A stretch of 64,000 bases of DNA, taken from Bacteroidales bacterium UBA5226 (GTDB taxonomy: Bacteria; Bacteroidota; Bacteroidia; Bacteroidales; UBA932). The DNA lies in assembly GCA_002409325.1 (NCBI GenBank), contig DHUU01000018.1, positions 62,001 to 126,000 on the forward strand, read 5' to 3'. This document shows positions 24,907 to 32,872 of this stretch, one piece after another; position 1 is the first letter of the stretch; the number at the start of each line of letters is the position of its first letter. The notes below the pieces were generated by a model. It made no database searches. It had not been told where the DNA came from and saw only the letters and a list, made by a program, of their open reading frames with translations. The position numbers were made by a program, and so were the translations under genes.

Positions 24907-25629
24907 ATGAACGCCTCTTCCTTTTATGGGAAATACCTGAATGCATCTCCGCAGGAGCTGGCGCAGAACGGGGCCATCCTGCAGGATATGACACGAAGGT
25001 ATCCCTGGTTCTCCCTGGGGCGCCTGTTGCTTTTCAAATCCCTTTGCGGTCTGGGAAGCGAGGCCAGCCTTTCGGAATCGGAAAAAACAGCGATATATGT
25101 TTATTCCCGGAGCAAACCCTACTTTATCCTGCAGGAGAGTTTGCGGGCAGAAGAGAAACAGGCCGAGAATGAATTGTTCACACTGGACTTGTCGCAGGAA
25201 ATTGAAAAAGAGGAGCCCGGACCGGCTCTGGCAACAGGAAAGCAGGAGGCAGGCAGCACCGCGGAATATGTCCTTGAGCCGCCCCGGGAACGCACCTTTT
25301 ATCCGGGTTCAGACTATTTTGGAAAGACAGATATAGCTACCCTGGAACTGGACGTTACCGTGCCCATTGACAGGTTTATAAGTGAAAAGCCCCGGTTTAT
25401 CCAGATGCTCGGCCGTACGGGGGAAAACATAGATACGCAGGAACAGGACACCCCGCCGGTACTGTCCGACGATGACTTTGTGACAGAAACCCTTGCAAGC
25501 ATCTATGCCCAACAGGGTTACCACAAACTGGCCATCGCCAGCTACGGGAAACTTATTTTGCTATATCCGGAAAAAAGCACTTACTTTGCGTCCCTTGTTC
25601 AAGAAATAAAGCAAAAAACAAATAATTAA
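24907..25629 (+). CDS. Conserved TPR-like protein between lptE and secG
   Basis: The protein has 240 residues and no signal peptide. The N-terminal helical part (QDMTRRYPWFSLGRLLLFKSL) and a C-terminal TPR-like pair (FVTETLASIYAQQGYHKLAIASYGKLILLYPEKS) flank an acidic, variable middle section. I do not know a function. Its place between lptE and secG suggests a link to envelope biogenesis. The upstream A-rich sequence (24897-24906) is the only leader. Confidence 0.8.
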   Translation: MNASSFYGKYLNASPQELAQNGAILQDMTRRYPWFSLGRLLLFKSLCGLGSEASLSESEKTAIYVYSRSKPYFILQESLRAEEKQAENELFTLDLSQEIEKEEPGPALATGKQEAGSTAEYVLEPPRERTFYPGSDYFGKTDIATLELDVTVPIDRFISEKPRFIQMLGRTGENIDTQEQDTPPVLSDDDFVTETLASIYAQQGYHKLAIASYGKLILLYPEKSTYFASLVQEIKQKTNN

Positions 25630-25631
25630 AC

Positions 25632-25970
25632 ATGTATACAGCAACCGCCATTCTCATAGTTATTGCAAGCATATTGCTGACCCTTGTCGTCTTGGTACAA
25701 AATTCGAAAGGAGGCGGGCTGGCAGCCAATTTTGCCACTGGTAATACAACTTTTGGCGTACGACAGACAGCCGACTTCCTGGAAAAGGCCACCTGGACAC
25801 TGGCCATAGCCATTTTGGTACTTTGTCTTCTGGGAACCACTTTTATCTCAACCGGTAAGAATAAGAAAGCCTCCGATCTGGAACAGCGTCTGGAGCAGAC
25901 CCAGCAACCAACCGGGATGCCCCAGTTCCCCACAGGAACACAGGACACCCCGCTGATCCCTACAGAATAA
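25632..25970 (+). CDS. secG: Preprotein translocase subunit SecG
   Basis: The protein has 112 residues. Two membrane helices flank the conserved loop VLVQNSKGGGLAANFA...TTFGVRQTADFLEKATW, which is diagnostic for SecG, the small SecYEG subunit that helps SecA-driven export. A Gln/Pro-rich hydrophilic tail follows, as is common in Bacteroidota. It is the last gene of the operon, 12 bp from the convergent pspC gene. Confidence 0.95.
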   Translation: MYTATAILIVIASILLTLVVLVQNSKGGGLAANFATGNTTFGVRQTADFLEKATWTLAIAILVLCLLGTTFISTGKNKKASDLEQRLEQTQQPTGMPQFPTGTQDTPLIPTE

Positions 25971-25996
25971 AAAAGAATCCGGTCATTCAGACCGGA
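25969..25996 (-). terminator. Rho-independent terminator overlapping the PspC stop codon
   Basis: The hairpin TCCGGTC/GACCGGA (loop ATTCA) is followed on the minus strand by six T residues. The pspC stop codon (25983-25985) lies inside the hairpin. The plus strand lacks a T-run, so it serves the minus-strand transcript. Confidence 0.75.
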
Positions 25997-27509
25997 AAAG
26001 ATTCACTTTTCTGGAACGAGATACGCCAAACTCATGATATATGGGTTTACGTATAATAATTACCTGTTGGGAAGGAACGTAGATCTTCAGTGACGCGGTA
26101 TTGCCTTCCCAGGGCTTATCCCTGTTGGCCTGGAAAGCAGAGACAGACAGCACATTTCCTTCCAGACCAATGACCGGTTTTAAGGTTTCTGCCTCTTGTT
26201 CGGCCGTATGCTGGGAACTGCCGAAAGAGTGCGAGCCCACCAGCACACCGGATATCTCGCTTTCAGACTGCCTGACAATGGTTATGGGCGGGAAAACCAC
26301 CAGATTCAGTTCGTTGCGTTCCCCTTCAATCCAGCCAAGCCCGTAATAAGAATTGTCTGCCCTTAGCCAGTAGCGGTCAAACATAAAGTCTTCTTTGGAT
26401 TCCAGATCAATGTAGAGGGTATCGGAAGTAAGTTCCAGGGGCACTTTTTCTTCAAAACGGGCATTGTGGCGGAAATTTCCGGAACCCTGTGCCCCGATGA
26501 CGAGCAGGCCCACCATAGAAGCCAGCCAGACAAAAAACAACGTGGAACCAATCCATTTATGTCCCTTGATATTGAAAACAAGGACAGATCCCAGGTGAAT
26601 GAATCCCAATACAGGGATCACAAGCGCCCCCATGAGAAAGATCTTGAACCAAAGCATGTTCTCGGGGAAAGCGAGCAAATCTAAAAGTGCCGTGGGGAAA
26701 AAATTGAAAGCAAAGCCCGTGGCAGAAAAAGCCACCACCAGGCCTATGAGCACGGCAGAACTGGTAATCAGGAAAAACAAGCCAACCACTACAGCTATCA
26801 CACGGCCCAGAGTGCCCAGGATCCTGTTTCTCTCTGCCCAGTCCGGCCTCGGTTCATACGAATACCGCGGAGCCCCCGAGGGTCTGGGGCGAGAACGTTG
26901 CACACCCTTTGCCGAGAGCGGTTCTCCCCGCATGGCATACTTTTCTTCCACCGTGTGGGCGGCCGGTATAATGGCCCACATGACAAAATATACCACCACA
27001 AAGATCCAGGGGACATTAAAGACAAAGCCTCCCCAGCTCCTGAAAGTGAACGACATATGGATAATGGAAGGCAGGAAAAACAAAACGGCATAAATCACAC
27101 GGACCAAGATTACTTCTATATTAAAATAGGCTGCAAACCCGGAACAGACACCGCCCAGGATCTTGTGGTCCACGTCGCGGTACAGTTTTTTAGTCGGCCT
27201 GGGTTCGCTTCTGTAAGTTCCGGTGCCCGGAGCGGGCTCTTCTCCCTCTTCTTCAATCACTTCTACAGGGCCCATGATCTCCAGAATGTTGTCAATATCG
27301 GCTTTGGAAACAACACGGCCATCCATGCCGGTGCGTTCAGCCAGCAGTTCGGCTATACGTTCTTCAATGCCGTCCACAATCTCAGACCCTCCTTCCCTGC
27401 CCGAATAATACCGCCGCAGGTGGTCCAGGTATACTTTCAGGACACTGTAGGCGTCCTCTGCCAGGGTAAAGGGCATTTTATTAATGCTAACTTTGATCAC
27501 TTTTTTCAT
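25983..27509 (-). CDS. PspC domain membrane protein, long form
   Basis: The protein has 508 residues. An N-terminal domain (MKKVIKVSIN...LAEDAYSVLKVYLDHL...IEERIAELLAER) precedes a PspC domain (about 107-170, KKLYRDVDHKILGGVCSGFAAYF) with its membrane helices. Three to four more helices follow, then a C-terminal beta-rich part (LELTSDTLYIDLESKEDFMF...). PspC proteins sense membrane damage in phage-shock systems, but no pspA or pspF is nearby. It overlaps the PadR gene by 4 nt and is a paralogue of the product of 27869-28474. Confidence 0.9.
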   Translation of the reverse strand: MKKVIKVSINKMPFTLAEDAYSVLKVYLDHLRRYYSGREGGSEIVDGIEERIAELLAERTGMDGRVVSKADIDNILEIMGPVEVIEEEGEEPAPGTGTYRSEPRPTKKLYRDVDHKILGGVCSGFAAYFNIEVILVRVIYAVLFFLPSIIHMSFTFRSWGGFVFNVPWIFVVVYFVMWAIIPAAHTVEEKYAMRGEPLSAKGVQRSRPRPSGAPRYSYEPRPDWAERNRILGTLGRVIAVVVGLFFLITSSAVLIGLVVAFSATGFAFNFFPTALLDLLAFPENMLWFKIFLMGALVIPVLGFIHLGSVLVFNIKGHKWIGSTLFFVWLASMVGLLVIGAQGSGNFRHNARFEEKVPLELTSDTLYIDLESKEDFMFDRYWLRADNSYYGLGWIEGERNELNLVVFPPITIVRQSESEISGVLVGSHSFGSSQHTAEQEAETLKPVIGLEGNVLSVSAFQANRDKPWEGNTASLKIYVPSQQVIIIRKPIYHEFGVSRSRKVNLFRSE

Positions 27510-27838
27510 TTTCTCAGGATATCAAGAGTTTCCACGATTTCTTTCCATGCTTTGTCCATTTCCTGCAATACGTCCCGTCCCTTATTGGTAAGCGAATAGT
27601 ATTTCCTGGGTGGTCCCTGTGTGGATTCTTCCCAGCGGTAGGTGAGCAATCCCTGGTTTTTCTGCCGGGTAAGCAGGGGGTACAGTGTCCCTTCCACAAC
27701 AATGATGCGGGCCTCTTTCAACTTGTTAATCAGTTCAGATGCATAGGCATCGTTCTTGTCCAGCACGCTCAGGATGCAATATTCCAGGACTCCCTTGCGC
27801 ATTTGTGACTTGATGTTGTCAATATTATTTTCATTCAT
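27506..27838 (-). CDS. PadR family transcriptional regulator
   Basis: The protein has 110 residues. Its winged HTH has the core GVLEYCILSVLDKNDAYASELINKL, VVEGTLYPLLTRQKNQGLL, and the wing GPPRKYYSLTNKGRDVL. It sits between two PspC genes: 30 bp after the short one and overlapping the long one by 4 nt. It probably represses the cluster in response to membrane-active compounds. Confidence 0.92.
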   Translation of the reverse strand: MNENNIDNIKSQMRKGVLEYCILSVLDKNDAYASELINKLKEARIIVVEGTLYPLLTRQKNQGLLTYRWEESTQGPPRKYYSLTNKGRDVLQEMDKAWKEIVETLDILRK

Positions 27839-27868
27839 AACGGCAATTTTTAATTATTATTAGGGTTC

Positions 27869-28474
27869 TCAGCGGCGTTCGCCAAACCGGCGCAGATTTT
27901 CTGCCGTAACGGGAAGGCCCCGCATTTCCAGTTTTTCAGAAGCAGTGCGTGCCATGGGAACTGCAATCCATAAAATAATGTAAATCCAGAATCCTGTGCC
28001 GCCAAGGAAAAATGAAGCAACAGCCAGGACACGCATCAGTACCGGATCACAGTTGAAGTAGGCCGCCAAACCGCTGCAGACACCTCCAATCATGGAATCA
28101 TCGGGGTCTCTGTACAGCCGCTTGCGGGGCTTTTCTCCCAGGCCGTCGTATTGTTCGTAACCAGTGTACCCGTTGCGCCGTTTTGATTTGCGCGTTGTTT
28201 CCCCCGGTTCTGCCTCTTCTCTGGAGTCATTGGCATAGCCCAGCTGCCGGATTACGCGTTCCACGATCTCCAGAGTGACCACTTCACTTTTCCCTTTTGT
28301 ATATTCATAGAAAAGTTCGGCAATCCGCGCCTCCACATCTTCCATCACTTCGCCCGCTTCTGTGCTGTCCATTTCGCTGCGGAAGCGTTCCAGGTAGAGG
28401 TCCAGTCTCTGATAGGCATCTTCCTCAATAGTAAAACTGCTTCCGCCAATTCCAACATTCATGACTTTTTTCAT
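27869..28474 (-). CDS. PspC domain membrane protein, short form
   Basis: The protein has 201 residues. Its N-terminal domain (MKKVMNVGIGGSSFTIEEDAYQRLDLYLERF...VEARIAELF) is homologous to that of the 508-residue neighbour, followed by a PspC domain (about 118-180, KRLYRDPDDSMIGGVCSGLAAYFNCDP) with two helices. It looks like the core of the long paralogue without its C-terminal half, consistent with a local duplication. It is the first gene of the PspC-PadR-PspC unit. Confidence 0.9.
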   Translation of the reverse strand: MKKVMNVGIGGSSFTIEEDAYQRLDLYLERFRSEMDSTEAGEVMEDVEARIAELFYEYTKGKSEVVTLEIVERVIRQLGYANDSREEAEPGETTRKSKRRNGYTGYEQYDGLGEKPRKRLYRDPDDSMIGGVCSGLAAYFNCDPVLMRVLAVASFFLGGTGFWIYIILWIAVPMARTASEKLEMRGLPVTAENLRRFGERR

Positions 28475-28517
28475 AGTTTTTTACCTGTTATAAGGGTGTT
28501 ATTAGATAATTATGCCG

Positions 28518-28525
28518 CAAAGATA
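28518..28525 (-). promoter_or_regulatory. -7 box TATCTTTG of the PspC-PadR-PspC operon
   Basis: It is a perfect TAnnTTTG match, 43 nt before the ATG at 28474. Unlike the other divergent pairs it is 74 bp from the opposing box (28600-28607), leaving room for regulation. Confidence 0.6.
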
Positions 28526-28599
28526 TATAAAAAAATTGATACCTTGTATCGCAAGGTACTAAAATAAATTAAAAAACATCAAAAAAGAGCAGATAATAC

Positions 28600-28607
28600 T
28601 ATCTTTG
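28600..28607 (+). promoter_or_regulatory. -7 box TATCTTTG of the serine dehydratase gene
   Basis: It is a perfect TAnnTTTG match ending 5 nt before the ATG at 28613. A leaderless transcript is expected. Confidence 0.6.
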
Positions 28608-28612
28608 CAACA

Positions 28613-29809
28613 ATGGAAAGTATTAAACAGATATTCAAAACAGGAAACGGCCCTTCCAGTTCCCACACCATGGCTCCGCGTAGGGCTGCCTTGGATTTTG
28701 CAGCCCGTAATCCCAATGCAACCGGCTTTTCGGTGACCCTTTATGGAAGTCTGGCAGCAACGGGCAAAGGTCACTTTACAGATAAAGCGCTGGAAAGTGC
28801 TTTCCAGCCCAAACCCGTGGAGATAATCTGGGATAATGTCACCGTTCTAACCCAGCATCCCAACGGGATGGAATTCAGGGCGCTGGACAACAGCGGCCAG
28901 GTGCTGGACACGTGGCTTACCTTCAGCATAGGCGGCGGCGATCTGTCCGATACCGGAAAAAGGACCTCGCGCCAGGTCATATATCCGCTCAATAAAATGG
29001 CCCATATCCTGCATTTTTGCCAGGAAAAGGGACTTCACTTCTGGGAATATGTAGCCATGTTCGAGGAAGAAGACATCTGGGATTACCTGGAGCATGTGTG
29101 GCAAACCATGGAAAACGCCATTCACAGGGGTCTTGAGAACGAAGGAGTACTGCCCGGACCGCTCCACCTTGCCCGCCGTGCAGCATCCTATTATATTAAG
29201 GCGCAGGGATACACAGGCTCCATGCAACGCAGGGCACTGGCTTTTTCCTATGCCCTGGCGGTATCAGAAGAAAACGCCTCGGGATCTGTTATGGTAACGG
29301 CTCCCACCTGTGGCAGTTGCGGGGTCATCCCCTCTGTGATGTACCTGAACAAAACATGCTATAATTTTACTGATAAAAGAATATTGCGCGCCCTGGCCAC
29401 CGCGGGGCTCATAGGTTCGCTCATAAAATCCAATGCCTCCATTTCAGGAGCCGAGGTGGGGTGCCAGGGAGAGATAGGCTCGGCTTGTTCCATGTCTGCG
29501 GCTGCGGCCGTGCAGCTTTTCGGAGGCAGCATTGCTCAGGCAGAATACGCTGCCAGCATGGGGATGGAACATTTTCTGGGACTGACCTGTGATCCGGTCT
29601 GCGGCCTGGTCCAGATCCCCTGCATAGAAAGAAATGCCTTTGCTGCCACCAGGGCCATTGACGCAAATATGTACGCGCTGCTTTCCGATGGGACCCACCG
29701 GATACACTTTGACACGGTCATTGAGGTCATGAAACGCACTGGTCACGATCTTCCTTCTTTGTATAAAGAAACATCGGAAGGAGGCCTGGCTGTTATGTCA
29801 ACTAAATGA
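28613..29809 (+). CDS. sdaA: L-serine ammonia-lyase (single-chain, Fe-S)
   Basis: The protein has 398 residues with fused beta and alpha domains. It deaminates L-serine to pyruvate and ammonia using a [4Fe-4S] cluster. The start SIKQIFKTGNGPSSSHTMAPRRAA is the beta-domain motif. The cysteines in TAPTCGSCGVIPS and GLTCDPVCGLVQIPCIERNA supply the cluster ligands. The chain is somewhat shorter than the roughly 450-residue proteobacterial enzymes, which I take as the Bacteroidota form. It is divergent from the PspC cluster; trxA follows after 49 bp. Confidence 0.94.
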   Translation: MESIKQIFKTGNGPSSSHTMAPRRAALDFAARNPNATGFSVTLYGSLAATGKGHFTDKALESAFQPKPVEIIWDNVTVLTQHPNGMEFRALDNSGQVLDTWLTFSIGGGDLSDTGKRTSRQVIYPLNKMAHILHFCQEKGLHFWEYVAMFEEEDIWDYLEHVWQTMENAIHRGLENEGVLPGPLHLARRAASYYIKAQGYTGSMQRRALAFSYALAVSEENASGSVMVTAPTCGSCGVIPSVMYLNKTCYNFTDKRILRALATAGLIGSLIKSNASISGAEVGCQGEIGSACSMSAAAAVQLFGGSIAQAEYAASMGMEHFLGLTCDPVCGLVQIPCIERNAFAATRAIDANMYALLSDGTHRIHFDTVIEVMKRTGHDLPSLYKETSEGGLAVMSTK

Positions 29810-29858
29810 TTTTTGCTAATTTTACAGCAATGAACCCTGGTATAAACTTATAAACATT

Positions 29859-30185
29859 ATGATTCAAACAATTACAGACGACAACTTCAATTTGGTCGTA
29901 TTACAGTCAGCCATTCCCGTTTTGGTTGATTTCTGGGCCGCCTGGTGCGGACCCTGTCGTCAGATCGCCCCTGTTGTTGAAGAAATCTCCAATGAAACAG
30001 AAGGTTCGGTCCTGGTGTGCAAATGCGATGTGGACACGGTAACAGGCGTCACGGCCCGGTACATGATCCGCAGCATACCCACCCTGCTGTTTTTCAAAAA
30101 CGGAGAACTGGTGCACAAAATTGTGGGAGCGACAAACAAACAGACCATTGTAGAAAAACTAAAAACTCTAACCAATGAACAATAA
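29859..30185 (+). CDS. trxA: Thioredoxin
   Basis: The protein has 108 residues with the active site WCGPC (29-33) in DFWAAWCGPCRQIAPV and the cis-proline region IRSIPTLLFFKNGE. It is a cytosolic protein-disulfide reductase. It has no signal peptide. The following barrel gene starts at the trxA stop codon, so the two are probably co-transcribed. Confidence 0.95.
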   Translation: MIQTITDDNFNLVVLQSAIPVLVDFWAAWCGPCRQIAPVVEEISNETEGSVLVCKCDVDTVTGVTARYMIRSIPTLLFFKNGELVHKIVGATNKQTIVEKLKTLTNEQ

Positions 30186-30186
30186 T

Positions 30187-30804
30187 ATGAAAAAACACCT
30201 GATCGCAATCGCGCTTATGCTTTGCATAAGTTCTGCCGCCCTGGCACAGGGAAGTTTTGTGGTAAAAGCAGGGCTTAATTTCAACAAGCTGCAGGATATA
30301 CAGATAGACAATCTGAAGCAATCCTGGAATTCCCAGACCGGGTTTCATGCCGGTATAGGCTGGCAATACAGAATTCCTGTGGTTGGACTTGCTTTCCAGC
30401 CGGAAATCCTGTACAGCCGAGTACGGACAGGCCTGTTGGGAGAGGTGGGAGAATCTTCCTACGAAGGGTTCAGAATAGATTATATTGACATCCCCCTGAA
30501 TATCCAATGGGGTATCAATATCCTTTTCCTGAGGCCCTACATTTTTGCAGCTCCTTATCTAAGGTATGCCATTGCCAAAGGGGACCTATTGGCGCAAGTA
30601 GAGTGGAAGGACCTGAACCGGCTGGACTACGGGTTGAGCCTGGGAGCGGGACTTGAGATCTGGAAAATCCAGATATCGGGCAAATACAACTGGAGCTTCG
30701 GTCAACTGGCCCCTGGAGGCTCACTCCACATTGACTCCGATGACTGGAAGCTGGAAGATTCCAATATGAGGGGATTTGAACTTTCCGTTGCTTTTCTCTT
30801 CTAA
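30187..30804 (+). CDS. Outer-membrane beta-barrel protein (PorT-like fold)
   Basis: The protein has about 205 residues. The signal peptide ends at SAALA/QGSF, followed by alternating amphipathic strands typical of eight-stranded barrels (VKAGLNFNKLQD...GFHAGIGWQYRIP...FQPEILYSRV), and it ends with an aromatic Phe. It belongs to the broad PorT/OmpW-like group in Bacteroidota; no specific role can be assigned. I take the ATG at 30187 (MKKHLIAIALM), 1 nt after the trxA stop; an ATG at 30175 overlaps trxA. Confidence 0.82.
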   Translation: MKKHLIAIALMLCISSAALAQGSFVVKAGLNFNKLQDIQIDNLKQSWNSQTGFHAGIGWQYRIPVVGLAFQPEILYSRVRTGLLGEVGESSYEGFRIDYIDIPLNIQWGINILFLRPYIFAAPYLRYAIAKGDLLAQVEWKDLNRLDYGLSLGAGLEIWKIQISGKYNWSFGQLAPGGSLHIDSDDWKLEDSNMRGFELSVAFLF

Positions 30805-30809
30805 AAGGA

Positions 30810-31781
30810 ATGTATGAACTTGGCTGGATCAGGCAGTCTTTAGGGCCGGACTGGAAAGCTTTTGAAAACATCCTGAAGGCTGCCCTTGATTCTCCATACG
30901 CACTGCTTTCCGACATAGATTCCTACCTTCTGAACAAGCCCGGCAAACAACTCAGGCCGGTGCTTGCCTTGTGCGCTGCCAGGATTAGCGGCACCCCGTG
31001 TCCGTTGACTCATGCGGTGGCGGCCGTTGCCGAGATGATCCATACCGCCTCACTCCTTCATGACGATGTGGCAGACAACGCCGATACGCGCCGGGGAACC
31101 TTGAGTGTACAAAAGCAATATGGACCCAGGGCTTCCATTCTTATGGGGGATTACTGGTTTGCCCGTGCTTTCCGCACTTTGCTGCAATACGAAGGGACAC
31201 ACCTGTTTCCCCTGTATGCAGATGCCATCCAGGCTTTGAGTGAAGGGGAGATGCTGCAGCTGGAAAAATCTCGTACCCTGGATCTCTCGTTCAAAGACTA
31301 TTATACCATATGTAAAAATAAGACAGCCTCACTTTTCCTAACTGCCATGGTTTCGGGAGCCCTGTCTGTTCCCGGGTCAGAGATTTCCTCTGCTTTCCGC
31401 CCCGTTTTTGAAAAAGCGGCCTACCATATGGGAATGGCATTCCAGATACAGGACGACATAATGGACTACCAGCCCGCGGCCAATGTGGGGAAACCTTATT
31501 ACAAGGATATCGCAGAATCAAAGATCACCCTGCCCGTGCTCGGGGCCTTGTCCAATGGCGGGGACGGGCAGTACCGCCCCAGGGTGGTGGCCTGGATACG
31601 CCGGCTGGAACAGGGGGACCGTTCGGCCCTGGATCAGATTGTGGGATTTGTAGACAGGTATCAGGGCCTGGAATTTGCTACCGGGGTACTGCGTCATCAT
31701 CAGCTACTGGCTCAGGAGCAGCTGGGCCGCCTGCCGGGCTCCCCGTGGCAGGAAGCCCTGTTGAAAATTGCAGGTATGTGA
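30810..31781 (+). CDS. trans-Polyprenyl diphosphate synthase
   Basis: The protein has 323 residues. Both Asp-rich motifs of chain-elongating prenyltransferases are present: HDDVAD (Asp85-Asp89) and QDDIMD (near 213), as well as GKQLRP and KTASLF. It condenses isopentenyl units onto an allylic diphosphate, probably making the long quinone side chain (octaprenyl or solanesyl type). The product length cannot be read from the sequence. The 3' end overlaps the convergent trmB by 104 bp. Confidence 0.9.
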   Translation: MYELGWIRQSLGPDWKAFENILKAALDSPYALLSDIDSYLLNKPGKQLRPVLALCAARISGTPCPLTHAVAAVAEMIHTASLLHDDVADNADTRRGTLSVQKQYGPRASILMGDYWFARAFRTLLQYEGTHLFPLYADAIQALSEGEMLQLEKSRTLDLSFKDYYTICKNKTASLFLTAMVSGALSVPGSEISSAFRPVFEKAAYHMGMAFQIQDDIMDYQPAANVGKPYYKDIAESKITLPVLGALSNGGDGQYRPRVVAWIRRLEQGDRSALDQIVGFVDRYQGLEFATGVLRHHQLLAQEQLGRLPGSPWQEALLKIAGM

Positions 31782-32421
31782 TGGGCTTCCCTTCCCGCAG
31801 GAACATCTCCTCATAAAAAGTTTTCACTTCCAGCACCATATCCGGGACTTTCCTGTGGCGGTATATATCGGTATCTGCCTGCAGTAAGATAAAATCCGGC
31901 CGGCGTTCAACTATTTCCCGCGTATAGTCGTGCAGCGGCCTGTTGTCTGTTTTAAGGTGGATCACAGCCCCGGGACGGAGGAATTTCAGGTAGCGTTCCA
32001 GGAACCGGGGTGCAGTAAGCCGTTTGTTTTCTTTTCTTGGCTGAGGGTCCGGGAAAGTGATCCAGATAGCCGAGACCTCTCCCGGCGCAAAAAAGCTGTC
32101 TATCAATTCTATCCTGGTGCGGATGAAAGCAACATGCTCCAGCTTTTCCTCCAGGGCCGTCTTTGCACCCCGCCACAGCCTGGCCCCCTTAATGTCAACG
32201 CCAATGTAATTCTGCAGCCTGTCGCCTCTGGCCAGCGCAAGGGTATATTCACCCTTGCCACAGCCCAGTTCCAGGGTAATGGGATTGTTATTGCCAAAAA
32301 CCTCCATGCCCCAGAGACCCTTCAGGGGGTGGTCTTTCCCGTGCACCTGGGAAAAAGGCGTTTCATACAGGTTGGCAAAGCTTTTATTTTCCCGGAAACG
32401 GCGTAATTTATCTTTTCCCAT
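31678..32421 (-). CDS. trmB: tRNA (guanine-N7-)-methyltransferase
   Basis: The protein has 247 residues and makes m7G46 in tRNA using SAM. The signatures are ELGCGKGEYTLALA (motif I), IGVDIKGARLW, WITFPDPQPRKENKRLTAPRFL (the TrmB hallmark) and HLKTDN. The family normally ends shortly after the strand read here as GKPITYLQF. This protein continues for about 27 low-complexity residues (STGLPATGSPAGGPAAPEP...), encoded antisense to the end of the polyprenyl synthase gene, which suggests loss of an earlier stop codon. The start overlaps gldH by 14 nt. Confidence 0.95.
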   Translation of the reverse strand: MGKDKLRRFRENKSFANLYETPFSQVHGKDHPLKGLWGMEVFGNNNPITLELGCGKGEYTLALARGDRLQNYIGVDIKGARLWRGAKTALEEKLEHVAFIRTRIELIDSFFAPGEVSAIWITFPDPQPRKENKRLTAPRFLERYLKFLRPGAVIHLKTDNRPLHDYTREIVERRPDFILLQADTDIYRHRKVPDMVLEVKTFYEEMFLREGKPITYLQFSTGLPATGSPAGGPAAPEPVADDDAVPR

Positions 32422-32872
32422 GCCCGTGCTTTTTTATGAGCAAACCAATCATAGCGACGCCAGCCAGCTTCTGCTCCTGCATGTAGTGTGACAAATGCCA
32501 GTTCAAAACAGCGTAATTCGCAGAAAAACCTGTTGTATCCACGGCAAAACGGTAATCTGTAAAAGGTCCGGAAGAGATCTCCTCCTGTCCAACCAGAGAC
32601 AGCCAAAGGGTGTCCCTTTTTCCGGAGCGGTTTAAGGAAATACTCAGGTAGGAATAGGCGTACCCGGTGGTCAGCCTCAGGTCCAGAAAGGCATCGTACC
32701 GGGCGCTTGTATCGGGTACGGGAAGAGACAGATTCAGGATGTTGGATTGTTCCCATATCCCCCCGGGAAGGGTAAGCTGTACCTGGCTGGAGGACGGGGC
32801 TTCACAGGATACGATAGTCAGAATCACTCCCCCTATAAGGAAGGAGAGCAGCCTATGATTTTTTGGGGCCAT
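32408..32872 (-). CDS. gldH: GldH-like lipoprotein
   Basis: The protein has 154 residues with a signal peptide and lipobox LTIVSC, then a beta-sandwich-like body (QVQLTLPGGIWEQSNILNLSLPVPDTSARYDAFLDLRLTT...). GldH homologues occur in gliding and non-gliding Bacteroidota, and the position between the PSP1 gene and trmB supports the call. Its biochemical role is unknown. I chose the ATG at 32872 (MAPKNHRLLSF) rather than 32992, since the upstream part lacks a signal and lies in the PSP1 gene. It overlaps that gene by 20 nt. Confidence 0.8.
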   Translation of the reverse strand: MAPKNHRLLSFLIGGVILTIVSCEAPSSSQVQLTLPGGIWEQSNILNLSLPVPDTSARYDAFLDLRLTTGYAYSYLSISLNRSGKRDTLWLSLVGQEEISSGPFTDYRFAVDTTGFSANYAVLNWHLSHYMQEQKLAGVAMIGLLIKKHGHGKR

